From Clostridiales bacterium (GTDB lineage Bacteria; Bacillota; Clostridia; Lachnospirales; Lachnospiraceae), in assembly GCA_018369015.1 (NCBI GenBank), contig JAGZDD010000070.1, positions 1-18,447 of the forward strand: a stretch of DNA of 18,447 nucleotides. Reading direction: 5' to 3'. The position numbers were made by a program, and so were the translations under genes. Of this stretch, positions 6,955 to 14,912 are shown piece after piece (positions within the stretch are counted from its first letter, which is position 1; the number at the start of each line of letters is the position of its first letter). The notes beneath the pieces are model-generated. The model ran no database searches. It worked only from the letters and a program-made list of their open reading frames with translations, and was not told where the DNA came from.

Positions 6955-8041
6955 GATTTTGTTCCTCCATCATTTTGATAAACTGGTCAAAAAGGTAGAC
7001 GCTGTCCTGCGGCCCAGGCGCGCTTTCAGGATGGTACTGCACACTAAACACTTTATCTTTATCACATTTCACCCCTTCGACAGTGTTGTCAAGCAAATTC
7101 ATGTGCGTCACAGCCAGCGGGGTTTTTTTAAGGCTGTCCGCGTCCACGGCGTAGGAGTGGTTTTGTGAAGTGATTTCTATTTTATTTGTTTCAAGATTTC
7201 GCACCGGATGGTTTCCTCCGCGGTGCCCGAACTTTAGTTTATACGTTTTAGCCCCGTAGGCCAGGGAGATGATCTGATGTCCAAGGCAAATGCCAAAAAT
7301 GGGGTACTTCCCGATGAGCTTTTGTATCGTTTCTATCGTCTGCGGCACATCAGCGGGGTTGCCCGGCCCATTGGAAATAAAAATACCGTCGGGCTTTAAC
7401 GCCGCAATCTCCTTTGCAGAGATGTTCCACGGCACGATTGTCACCTCACAGCCGCGCCTGTTCAGCGACCGCACAATATTCATCTTCATGCCGCAGTCAA
7501 TCGCCGCCACATGGTATTTCGGATTTTGGGCATGGGAAACCTTAATCTTATCACAGCTTACACAGGCCACCGCATCGGTTGGAATCTCCGTGGTTCTTAA
7601 AATCTCCAGCCCTTCGTTTAAAGGCGTAGATATGCTTGTTATAAGCGCCTTGCGCGAGCCATAGTCGCGGATCGAGCGGTTCAGCTTCCTTGTGTCAACG
7701 CCATAAATACCTGGGATTCCAAACCTCTCCATCACCTCCGATAAGGTGGCGGTGCTTCTGAAATTCGATGGCTCATCGTTATATTCGCGGACAATGAGGG
7801 CGCCGGTCGTTGGCGTATCCCGCTCATAATCTTCCTCTGCCATGCCATAGTTGCCAATCAGCGGATAGGTCATCACTACCGCCTGATAAGTATAAGACGG
7901 GTCGGAAAGTATCTCCTGGTATCCCACCATCGAAGTATTGAACACGATTTCGCAGACCTTTTCTTCCCTGGCGCCGAAGCCATAGCCGCAATACTCCTGC
8001 CCGTCCTCTAAAATAATTTTTCTGTCAAATTCCTGTATCAT
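6947..8041 (-). CDS. carA: Carbamoyl-phosphate synthase, small (glutaminase) subunit
   Basis: Hydrolyses glutamine and passes ammonia to CarB. The 364-residue protein has the CPSase small-chain N-terminal domain (about 1-150; EIVFNTSMVGYQEILSDPSY is diagnostic). A class I amidotransferase domain (about 185-355) follows, with catalytic Cys252 in FGICLGHQ and His337/Glu339 in QYHPES. The start at 8041 is preferred because GAGGTG sits six bases upstream. An in-frame ATG at 8083 would lie inside purF and add 14 residues not typical of the family. The gene begins 10 bases after the purF stop and overlaps carB by eight bases. Confidence 0.96.
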   Translation of the reverse strand: MIQEFDRKIILEDGQEYCGYGFGAREEKVCEIVFNTSMVGYQEILSDPSYTYQAVVMTYPLIGNYGMAEEDYERDTPTTGALIVREYNDEPSNFRSTATLSEVMERFGIPGIYGVDTRKLNRSIRDYGSRKALITSISTPLNEGLEILRTTEIPTDAVACVSCDKIKVSHAQNPKYHVAAIDCGMKMNIVRSLNRRGCEVTIVPWNISAKEIAALKPDGIFISNGPGNPADVPQTIETIQKLIGKYPIFGICLGHQIISLAYGAKTYKLKFGHRGGNHPVRNLETNKIEITSQNHSYAVDADSLKKTPLAVTHMNLLDNTVEGVKCDKDKVFSVQYHPESAPGPQDSVYLFDQFIKMMEEQNHA

Positions 8042-8051
8042 ACGTGGCACC

Positions 8052-9488
8052 TCATTTCTTTCTGTCTGATAAGCGCAGTTCAAACCGGTCCTTCCTTGTA
8101 TCCGCCGGAATCTTCGTAGGGTAATCGCCGTTAAAGCAGGCGCTGCAAAAGCCGCAGTTTTTTGTAAGCAGGCTTAAGCTTTCTGCCGGAAAATATCCCA
8201 GGGAGTCGGCACCGATCATACTGCAGATTTCGGGAATACTGTACTTGCAGGCAATCAAATGCTCCTCAGAATCAACATCCGTTCCGTAATAGCACGGGTG
8301 GAGAAACGGCGGCGATGAAATACGCACATGAATCTCCCTGGCTCCGGCATCCCGCAGCAGCTTTACCACACGCCCCATCGTATTGCCCCGGACAATAGAG
8401 TCGTCCACCAGGACTACTCTCCTGCCTTTGACACTTTCCTCGATGGCAGCCAGTTTTATCCGCACACTGTCAAGCCGTTCCCCCTGCCCCGGCGAAATAA
8501 ATGTTCTCCCGATGTACTTATTCTTTATCAGCCCGATCCCGTAAGGTATGCCGGATTCCTCGCTAAAACCAAGCGCCGCGTCAAGGCCGGAGTCCGGCGC
8601 GCCAATGACAATGTCCGCTTTTACGGGATGTGCTTTCGCAAGTATTTTCCCTGCCTCTATCCGGGAGGCATGAACGGAAACGCCGTCGATAACCGAATCC
8701 GGGCGGGCAAAATATATATATTCAAAAACGCAGAGCTTTTTATTCTTTTTCCCACAATGTTCACGCCGTGAGATGATGCCATTTTTGCTAAATACCAATA
8801 TTTCACCGGGTTCTACGTTCCGTATAAACTCAGCCCCGACAGCTTTAATCGCACAGCTTTCGGACGCGACCACATACATCCCGTCCTCTGTTTTTCCGTA
8901 GCACAAAGGGCGGAAGCCATAGGGATCTCTGGCGCAGATGAGCTTTTGCGGCGACATCACTACCAGGGAGTAGGCTCCGTCAATTGTATTCATTGCACAG
9001 CTTAGGGCCTCCTCAATCGAGGGGGCTGTAAGCCGTGCTTTCGTAATAATGTAAGCAATCGTTTCGGTATCGCTTGTCGTATGGAAGATAGCCCCGGAAA
9101 GCTCCAGTTTACTTCTCAGTTCGGCGGCATTGCTGAGATTGCCGTTATGAGCCAGAGCCATCCGGCCTTTCTGGTGGTTGACCTCAATCGGCTGGCAGTT
9201 ATTCCTTCCGCCCCCGCCCATCGTGCCGTACCGGGTATGGGCCACTGCCATTGTGCTTTGGGGCATACGGGATAAAATATCCGGAGAAAAAACATCGCTT
9301 ACAAGCCCCACATCCTTGTGAGAAACAAAGACGCCGTCGTCATTAACGACAATGCCGCAGCTTTCCTGCCCCCTGTGCTGCAGAGCATACAGCCCATAGT
9401 AGGAAATTCCCGCCACATCGCAGGGCTGCGGCGCTATCACGCCAAAGACCCCGCACTCCTCATGGATTTCTGATTCCATACGCATCAT
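8052..9488 (-). CDS. purF: Amidophosphoribosyltransferase (glutamine PRPP amidotransferase)
   Basis: Catalyses the first committed step of purine synthesis: PRPP plus glutamine to 5-phosphoribosylamine. The 478-residue protein is of the Bacillus type. An 11-residue propeptide (MMRMESEIHEE) precedes Cys12, which becomes the N-terminal nucleophile of the class II amidotransferase domain; HNGNLSN (114-120) and SDTE (139-142) are further active-site motifs. The phosphoribosyltransferase domain has the PRPP loop VVLVDDSIVRGNT (358-370). Cys253, Cys399, Cys445 and Cys448 are placed to hold a 4Fe-4S cluster, as in the B. subtilis enzyme, which makes that enzyme oxygen-sensitive. AGGAGGT lies five bases before the first ATG. 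The ATG overlaps the pyrG TGA as ATGA. Finding purF here, next to pyrG and carA rather than visibly beside other pur genes, fits grouping by use of glutamine. Confidence 0.96.
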   Translation of the reverse strand: MMRMESEIHEECGVFGVIAPQPCDVAGISYYGLYALQHRGQESCGIVVNDDGVFVSHKDVGLVSDVFSPDILSRMPQSTMAVAHTRYGTMGGGGRNNCQPIEVNHQKGRMALAHNGNLSNAAELRSKLELSGAIFHTTSDTETIAYIITKARLTAPSIEEALSCAMNTIDGAYSLVVMSPQKLICARDPYGFRPLCYGKTEDGMYVVASESCAIKAVGAEFIRNVEPGEILVFSKNGIISRREHCGKKNKKLCVFEYIYFARPDSVIDGVSVHASRIEAGKILAKAHPVKADIVIGAPDSGLDAALGFSEESGIPYGIGLIKNKYIGRTFISPGQGERLDSVRIKLAAIEESVKGRRVVLVDDSIVRGNTMGRVVKLLRDAGAREIHVRISSPPFLHPCYYGTDVDSEEHLIACKYSIPEICSMIGADSLGYFPAESLSLLTKNCGFCSACFNGDYPTKIPADTRKDRFELRLSDRKK

Positions 9489-11098
9489 TGCTTACCTCCT
9501 CCCGCTTTTTCAATGGCCGCCCCGATAAAGCCTGTAAACAGGGGATGGGCTTTATTGGGCCTGCTCTTAAATTCCGGGTGGTACTGGACGCCAATATAAA
9601 ACGGCCTGTCGGTAAGCTCCGCCGTTTCAACCAGCCGCCCGTCGGGAGAGGTTCCGCCAAACGTCAGTCCGGCCTTTTCAAATGCCTCCCGGTAATCGTT
9701 GTTAAATTCATAGCGGTGCCTGTGCCGCTCGCTAATGCTAAGAGTTCCGTAACAGCGCTCCATTGCCGTACCCGGTTTTATTTTGCATGGATAGGCTCCT
9801 AAGCGGAGCGTTCCTCCCTTGTCAATATCATCGCTTTGCCCCGGCATAAAATCGATCACCTTATGCTTGCACAGTTCATCAAACTCACCGGAATTTGCAT
9901 CATCTATCCCGAGGACATTTCTCGCATATTCTATAACAGCGATCTGCATTCCAAGGCAAATGCCGAAATACGGGATTTTTTGTTCCCTTGCATATTTTGC
10001 GGCAAGAATCATCCCGTCAATCCCACGGCTCCCAAAGCCTCCGGGGATAAGTATCCCATCAAGGCCCGAAAGCAGATCCCCGGCATTTTTCTCCGTGATC
10101 CCTTCCGAATCAATCCAACGGATATGGACACGGGTATTGTGATAATATCCCGCGTGGCGCAGCGCCTCCGCCACCGAAAGGTAGGCATCGTGGAGGCTGA
10201 CATACTTTCCCACAAGGCCAATGTCCACATAATGCGTCCGCTCTTTAATACGTTCCACCATAGTTTTCCATTCGTCAAGGCTGGATTGGGGGGCGTTAAT
10301 GCCAAGCTCACGGCAGACAACCGACGAAAAATTGGCTTTTTCCAGCATAAGCGGCGCTTCATAAAGATTCGGCAGCGTAAGGTTCTCGATGACACAATCC
10401 GGTTTCACATTGCAAAACAGGGAGATTTTCTTAAAGATAGATTCCTCCAGCGGCTCATCACAGCGAAGCACGATCATATCCGGAGAAACGCCCATCCCCT
10501 GCAGCTCTTTCACAGAATGCTGCGTCGGCTTGGATTTATGTTCATCGGAACCTCTAAGAAACGGAACTAATGTCACATGAATGAAAAGGCTGTTCTCTTT
10601 GCCTGCCTCAAGGGAAATCTGGCGGACAGCCTCAATGAACGGCTGGGATTCTATATCGCCGATCGTACCGCCGATTTCAACAATAACTACATCGGCCCCT
10701 GTTTTTTTCCCCACACTGTAAACAAACTCTTTGATTTCGTTTGTGATGTGAGGAATAACCTGAACTGTAGAACCAAGATATTCGCCCCGGCGTTCCTTAT
10801 TCAATACATTCCAGTAAACCTTGCCGGTAGTAAGATTGGAATATTTATTAAGATCCTCATCAATAAAGCGTTCGTAATGCCCCAGATCCAGATCCGTCTC
10901 AGCGCCATCCTCTGTGACATATACCTCACCATGCTGATAAGGACTCATCGTTCCGGGATCCACATTGATATACGGATCCAGCTTTTGCGCGGCAACCTTT
11001 AATCCCCGCGCTTTTAATAATCTCCCTAAAGAGGCGGCGGTGATCCCCTTGCCAAGGCCGGATACAACGCCGCCAGTCACAAAGATATATTTTGTCAT
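9485..11098 (-). CDS. pyrG: CTP synthase
   Basis: Converts UTP to CTP using ATP and glutamine-derived ammonia. The 537-residue protein is of normal length. The synthetase domain (about 1-265) starts TKYIFVTGGVVSGLGKG with its nucleotide loop at 13-18. The class I glutaminase domain (about 295-535) has Cys381 in FGICLGMQ and His507/Glu509 in QYHPEF. The start is set at 11098 by AAGGAG eight bases upstream and by the conserved N-terminus. The same frame stays open to 11383, but that 95-codon extension runs through the end of asnB and is not protein-like. It lies 73 bases downstream of asnB, with a hairpin between them, and its stop codon overlaps the purF start. Confidence 0.97.
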   Translation of the reverse strand: MTKYIFVTGGVVSGLGKGITAASLGRLLKARGLKVAAQKLDPYINVDPGTMSPYQHGEVYVTEDGAETDLDLGHYERFIDEDLNKYSNLTTGKVYWNVLNKERRGEYLGSTVQVIPHITNEIKEFVYSVGKKTGADVVIVEIGGTIGDIESQPFIEAVRQISLEAGKENSLFIHVTLVPFLRGSDEHKSKPTQHSVKELQGMGVSPDMIVLRCDEPLEESIFKKISLFCNVKPDCVIENLTLPNLYEAPLMLEKANFSSVVCRELGINAPQSSLDEWKTMVERIKERTHYVDIGLVGKYVSLHDAYLSVAEALRHAGYYHNTRVHIRWIDSEGITEKNAGDLLSGLDGILIPGGFGSRGIDGMILAAKYAREQKIPYFGICLGMQIAVIEYARNVLGIDDANSGEFDELCKHKVIDFMPGQSDDIDKGGTLRLGAYPCKIKPGTAMERCYGTLSISERHRHRYEFNNDYREAFEKAGLTFGGTSPDGRLVETAELTDRPFYIGVQYHPEFKSRPNKAHPLFTGFIGAAIEKAGGGKQ

Positions 11099-11128
11099 AA
11101 TGCTTACTCCTTCATTTTGTCTGAAATT

Positions 11129-11159
11129 GCAGCAGTCCAGACAGCGCCTGGACTGCTGC
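11129..11159 (-). other. Intergenic hairpin between asnB and pyrG
   Basis: A perfect 12-bp stem GCAGCAGTCCAG (11129-11140) and CTGGACTGCTGC (11148-11159) with a seven-base loop lies in the 73-base gap. On the minus strand it is followed by AATTTC rather than a U-run, so it is a weak terminator at best. It may reduce readthrough into pyrG or mark an mRNA processing or stability boundary. Confidence 0.6.
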
Positions 11160-11171
11160 CCCAAATCCGCT

Positions 11172-12755
11172 TTACAGGCCGCTGGCCCCATAGTTGGAAA
11201 GCACCCTGGCGGACGGGTCGTCCACATCGCAGCCTTCCCACGACTTATTGGGCATCCAAAAGCCTGCGACCATCTTTGCCTGGCCTGGATAATACTTCTC
11301 AAAAATCTCCCGGTAAAGCAGGGATTCCTTAGTGAACGGAATGGCATAAGTATATTTTCTCCGGGCAGCTTCAAATGCTTCATCCGAATACAGCCGCCCA
11401 GCGTACTCTTTCAGATAATCGACCATCGAATGTCCGACGGCATCAGAGAAAGCCGCCTTTTCCCGCCACAGAATCTCTTCGGGCAGATAACCGCCTTCCT
11501 CAAATGCATGGCGGAGCAGATATTTCCCTTTCCCATACGTGTTGAGCTTCATTTCAGGATCAAGCGCCATAACATATTTCACAAAATCCAGATCCCCGAA
11601 CGGCACTCTCGCTTCCAGGGAGTTTACAGAAATACACCGGTCGGCGCGAAGCACATCATACATATGAAGCTCACGGACACGTTTCTGGGATTCCTCCTGG
11701 AACGCTTTGGCCGACGGGGCAAAATCCGTATATTTATACCCAAAAAGCTCATCGGAAATTTCACCGGTAAGAAGCACGCGAATATCTGTCTGTTCATGGA
11801 TCGCCCTGCAAATCAGGTACATCCCCATACTGGCCCGGATCGTGGTAATATCATAGGTTCCAAGAAAATAGATAAGCTTATCCAGGTTTTCGGTCACTTC
11901 CTCAGGGGTCATAAAAATTTCCTTATGGTCGCTGCCAATATAATCGGCAACCTGCCTGGCATATTTCAGGTCGATCGCGTCCTCACTCATGCCAATGGCA
12001 AAGGTTTTGATCGGTGATTTAAGTTTTTTAGCGGCTATGGCGCACACAAGGGATGAATCTAAGCCCCCTGAAAGGAGAAAGCCGATTTTTGCATCCGAAA
12101 CAAGGCGTTTTTCTACCCCGGCAATCAATTTCTCACGGATATGCCTGCAGGCGGTTTCAATATCATCACAACATACTTCTCCGACTCTGGATATATCGGA
12201 ATAAGGGATAAATTTTCCGCCCTTATAGTAATGTCCGGGAGGAAACGGCATGATTTTGCCAGCCAGGCCCACAAGATTTTTTGCCTCGCTTGCAAAAAGG
12301 ATGATCCCCTGCTTATCGTAACCATAATACAAAGGCCGTATACCGATAGGGTCCCTGGCGGCAATATACTCTCCGGCCCTGCCGTCGTAAATAATACAGG
12401 CAAATTCGGCGTCCAGCGTGTCAAACATTTTTGTACCGTATTCCCTATACAGCGGGAGCAAAACCTCACAATCGCTTCCGCTCTTAAACGTATAGCCCTT
12501 TTTTTCCAGCTCATTCTTAATCTTTTCAAAACCATAGATCTCTCCGTTGCAGACAACATAGCTTCCATCCATTTCAAACGGCTGCATCCCCGAGGGGGCC
12601 AGGCCCATAATGGAAAGCCGCTGGAACCCGAGAAGCCCCTTTCCCGTATTAATAATGCGGCTGTCATCCGGTCCGCGGGAAACGGTCCGGCCAAATCCTT
12701 CTTTAAAACCCTCAAAAGCAGCGCCGCTGCCGCAATAACCCATAATCGAACACAT
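11172..12755 (-). CDS. asnB: Asparagine synthetase (glutamine-hydrolysing)
   Basis: Makes asparagine from aspartate, ATP and glutamine. At 527 residues it has the short architecture of the E. coli type. The N-terminal class II amidotransferase domain (1 to about 190) exposes Cys2 as nucleophile after Met removal (MCSIMGYCG), with GEIYGF (71-76) and SDCEVLLPLY (94-103) as supporting motifs. The C-terminal synthetase domain has the ATP pyrophosphatase loop SGGLDSS (229-235), then TFAIGM and a GEISDELFGYKY segment. GGAGGT six bases upstream fixes the start at 12755. A T-box leader with an Asn codon specifier precedes the gene, which confirms the amino acid and indicates induction when tRNA-Asn is uncharged. 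Confidence 0.95.
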   Translation of the reverse strand: MCSIMGYCGSGAAFEGFKEGFGRTVSRGPDDSRIINTGKGLLGFQRLSIMGLAPSGMQPFEMDGSYVVCNGEIYGFEKIKNELEKKGYTFKSGSDCEVLLPLYREYGTKMFDTLDAEFACIIYDGRAGEYIAARDPIGIRPLYYGYDKQGIILFASEAKNLVGLAGKIMPFPPGHYYKGGKFIPYSDISRVGEVCCDDIETACRHIREKLIAGVEKRLVSDAKIGFLLSGGLDSSLVCAIAAKKLKSPIKTFAIGMSEDAIDLKYARQVADYIGSDHKEIFMTPEEVTENLDKLIYFLGTYDITTIRASMGMYLICRAIHEQTDIRVLLTGEISDELFGYKYTDFAPSAKAFQEESQKRVRELHMYDVLRADRCISVNSLEARVPFGDLDFVKYVMALDPEMKLNTYGKGKYLLRHAFEEGGYLPEEILWREKAAFSDAVGHSMVDYLKEYAGRLYSDEAFEAARRKYTYAIPFTKESLLYREIFEKYYPGQAKMVAGFWMPNKSWEGCDVDDPSARVLSNYGASGL

Positions 12756-12780
12756 GGAAATTACCTCCGATCAATTAAAA

Positions 12781-13022
12781 GTAAATTCAGCATTCTACAG
12801 GGCGATTGCTGTACCCGCGGTGCCACCTGTATTTTTTCTCATTTCCAAGCCTCAGACAAGGCTCTGCCAGCTAACGTGTGACGTTACGGCGCACCTACTA
12901 AGCTATGATAACCGTTCAGATTGCAGCTTAAAAAGTGTTATTCGTGCAGGCCCGTCATGCGGCTTCCACCATCCCGCACTCGCTGGCGGCGGGTCATCTG
13001 CACTACTTCTCTTTTCTCAGAC
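12781..13022 (-). promoter_or_regulatory. T-box leader (riboswitch), Asn-specific, of asnB
   Basis: Read on the minus strand. Stem I starts AGAAGTA (13010-13004) followed by GTGCAG, which pairs with CTGCAC. Directly after comes GAA-T-AAC-A, so the specifier triplet is AAC (12939-12937), an asparagine codon. Further down are a stem III candidate AGCCT...AGGCT and the T-box itself, AGGTGGCACCGCGG (12828-12815). The antiterminator can form by ACAGG pairing with CCTGT and GCG with CGC. The residue after UGG is C, which would pair with a G discriminator base, the one expected for tRNA-Asn. Uncharged tRNA-Asn should raise asnB expression. The competing terminator is not obvious: a CAGCA/TGCTG stem is followed by AATTTACTTTTAA, a weak U-run. 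Confidence 0.92.
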
Positions 13023-13028
13023 GCTTTT

Positions 13029-13034
13029 AATATA
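13029..13034 (-). promoter_or_regulatory. Possible -10 box for the T-box/asnB transcript
   Basis: TATATT is read on the minus strand at 13034-13029 and would start transcription near 13022, just before the T-box stem I. No good -35 hexamer is seen at 16-18 bases, so the leader may instead be reached by readthrough from amt. The 97-base gap after amt also holds two short hairpins, GCCGT/ACGGC (13101-13115) and CGCTT/AAGCG nearer the promoter, neither with a U-run. Confidence 0.3.
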
Positions 13035-13117
13035 TTCTGTTTTTCATCTATTCTATAATGCCGCAGGGCGGCGCAGCCGCTTATTAAGCGCTGCCATTTT
13101 GCCGTGCGAAACGGCGT

Positions 13118-14869
13118 CTATTCAACATCCTGAAGGGCCTCGTAGCCTTCCTCGCCGGTACGGACCTTCACCACATTTTCAACATCGTAAACAAAAATCT
13201 TGCCGTCGCCGATATGGCCGGTGTAAAGGACTTTCTTCGCCGTTTCAATCACAGTGCGCACAGGCACCTGGCTGACAACAATATCAACCTGTATCTTCGG
13301 AAGCAGGTTCGCTTCCATCGGAACGCCCCTGTAATATTCCGGCTTGCCCTGCTGCATACCGTAGCCAAGAACATGGGATACGGTCATGCCGCTGATACCA
13401 ATCGATGTCATTGCTTTCTTCAAAGCCTCAAATCGGTTTTCCTTGCAGACAATCTCAATCTTTGTAAATTTGTGAGAATCGCTGTCAAAGGCAGGAACCT
13501 TTTTAACCGGTACAGCTTCCGCCGCCGGAACATCCCCAGTAACGGCAACCGCATTTTCATAACCGTAATCCAGGTTTTCCACGGCAGGAACAAAATCCGC
13601 GTACGCGCTCGGCAGGCCATGTTCTGTAGTATCAAGGCCTTTGATTTCCTCCTCGGCAGAAGCGCGCAGCCCGACCGTTTTCTTGATAACCAGGAAAGTA
13701 ATTCCCATCATTACACCGGTCCAAGCAAGGACGGCTGCAATACCAAGCAGCTGGATGATAAACAGCCTCGGGTTCCCGGTATAAAGCAGACCCTCTAAGG
13801 CGGCAGGAGCCTGTGGGCTTGCCAGAAGGCCGACCGCAAGCGTTCCCCATATGCCGTTTGCGAGGTGGACGCCGACCGCTCCGACCGGGTCATCCACATG
13901 GAATTTCAGGTCAAGACATTCAACAACAACGACAACAAAGATACCCGACACAATGCCGACAGCCACAGCACCGAATGCATCCAGCGCGTCACAGCCGGCA
14001 GTAATGCCGACAAGACCCGCAAGCGCCGCGTTCAGGCACATCGAAACATCCGGCTTGCCATTTTTTACCCAGGTAAAAATCATCGTCACACATGTGGCGA
14101 CAGCGGGGGCAATCGTCGTCGTAAGGAAAATGGAGGCAAGGGAATCTGAATCCCAGGCAGCCGCGCCGTTAAAGCCATACCAGCCAAACCATAAAATAAA
14201 GCAGCCAAGGGCGCCAAGGGTAATCGAATGGCCCGGAATCGCGTTGACCTTTGTAACCCTGCCGGCCTTATCCTTAACGTATTTGCCAAGACGGGGGCCG
14301 ACCATAACCGCGCCGATGAGCGCTGTGATTCCGCCGACCGAGTGGATGGCAGCCGATCCGGCAAAATCATGGAACCCAAGCTGTGCAAGCCATCCCTGGG
14401 GATTCCAGATCCATCCCGCCTCGACCGGATAAACAAAGAGGGAAATGACGCCCGAATAAATACAATAGGAAACGAACTTTGTACGCTCCGCCATTGCCCC
14501 GGAAACAATGGTCGCTGCCGTTGCGCAGAACACAAGGTTAAATACAAATTTTGAAGCATTTTCCCGGACAAATCCGCTAAAGTCCGTGAAAATATCAAGA
14601 TTCGGGATACCGATCAGGCCAAACGCATAGTCCTCGGCCATCATCAGGCTGAAGCCCAGAAGGACAAAAACAACGGTTCCAATGCAAAAATCCATTAAAT
14701 TTTTCATAATGATGTTTCCGGCATTTTTTGCCCTTGTAAAGCCGGTTTCCACCATTGCAAAGCCAGCCTGCATAAAAAACACAAGCGCGGCGCCAATCAA
14801 AAACCAGACGCCGAAAACTTCAGTGTTGACTGTTTCTTGTACAAGTTTAGTGATTTCTTCTATAACCAT
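13118..14869 (-). CDS. amt: Ammonium transporter with fused C-terminal PII domain
   Basis: A 583-residue fusion. Residues 1 to about 402 are an Amt/MEP/Rh channel with about eleven membrane helices. Asp168 (HDFAGS) lies at the periplasmic recruitment site, and the pore twin histidines are His176 (AAIHSVGG) and His335 (GVGVH-type segment, VGVHLANGIWG). A flexible Ala/Glu/Pro-rich linker (about 403-465) leads to a PII signal-protein domain (467-583). That domain has the T-loop GKPEYYRGVPMEANLLPK (508-525) and the B-loop TGHIGDGKIFV (550-560). The tyrosine uridylylated in enteric PII proteins corresponds to Met518, so that modification is not possible here. Free PII proteins normally bind Amt and close it according to ATP/ADP and 2-oxoglutarate; the fusion puts this sensor in the channel itself. 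GGAGGT eight bases upstream supports the start. The gene follows glnN by 43 bases. Confidence 0.95.
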   Translation of the reverse strand: MVIEEITKLVQETVNTEVFGVWFLIGAALVFFMQAGFAMVETGFTRAKNAGNIIMKNLMDFCIGTVVFVLLGFSLMMAEDYAFGLIGIPNLDIFTDFSGFVRENASKFVFNLVFCATAATIVSGAMAERTKFVSYCIYSGVISLFVYPVEAGWIWNPQGWLAQLGFHDFAGSAAIHSVGGITALIGAVMVGPRLGKYVKDKAGRVTKVNAIPGHSITLGALGCFILWFGWYGFNGAAAWDSDSLASIFLTTTIAPAVATCVTMIFTWVKNGKPDVSMCLNAALAGLVGITAGCDALDAFGAVAVGIVSGIFVVVVVECLDLKFHVDDPVGAVGVHLANGIWGTLAVGLLASPQAPAALEGLLYTGNPRLFIIQLLGIAAVLAWTGVMMGITFLVIKKTVGLRASAEEEIKGLDTTEHGLPSAYADFVPAVENLDYGYENAVAVTGDVPAAEAVPVKKVPAFDSDSHKFTKIEIVCKENRFEALKKAMTSIGISGMTVSHVLGYGMQQGKPEYYRGVPMEANLLPKIQVDIVVSQVPVRTVIETAKKVLYTGHIGDGKIFVYDVENVVKVRTGEEGYEALQDVE

Positions 14870-14894
14870 GCTGACTACCTCCCTAAATTTTCAT

Positions 14895-14911
14895 GCCGCG
14901 CTACGCGCGGC
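14895..14911 (-). other. Short GC hairpin between glnN and amt
   Basis: GCCGCGC-TAC-GCGCGGC, a perfect 7-bp stem with a three-base loop, begins directly after the glnN stop codon. There is no U-run after it on the minus strand (ATGAAAATTTAGGGAGG follows), so it probably does not terminate. It could be a pause, processing or stability element that sets different levels of glnN and amt message. Confidence 0.5.
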
Positions 14912-14912
14912 T

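Noticed and set aside
8042..8083. A 14-residue longer carA
   Set aside because: It would start inside purF, while GAGGTG is correctly spaced for the ATG at 8041 and the family starts near this point.
11099..11383. A 95-residue N-terminal extension of CTP synthase
   Set aside because: The extension overlaps the end of asnB, is not protein-like, and a strong ribosome binding site precedes the conserved MTKYIFVTGG start at 11098.
10965..12017. A 350-codon open frame on the plus strand opposite asnB and pyrG
   Set aside because: It is antisense to two clearly identified enzymes, has no domain-like pattern and no suitable ribosome binding site; a shadow of codon bias.
14870..14912. The GCCGCGC/GCGCGGC hairpin as a terminator after glnN
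   Set aside because: No U-run follows on the coding strand and amt begins 43 bases later with its own ribosome binding site, so cotranscription is more likely.
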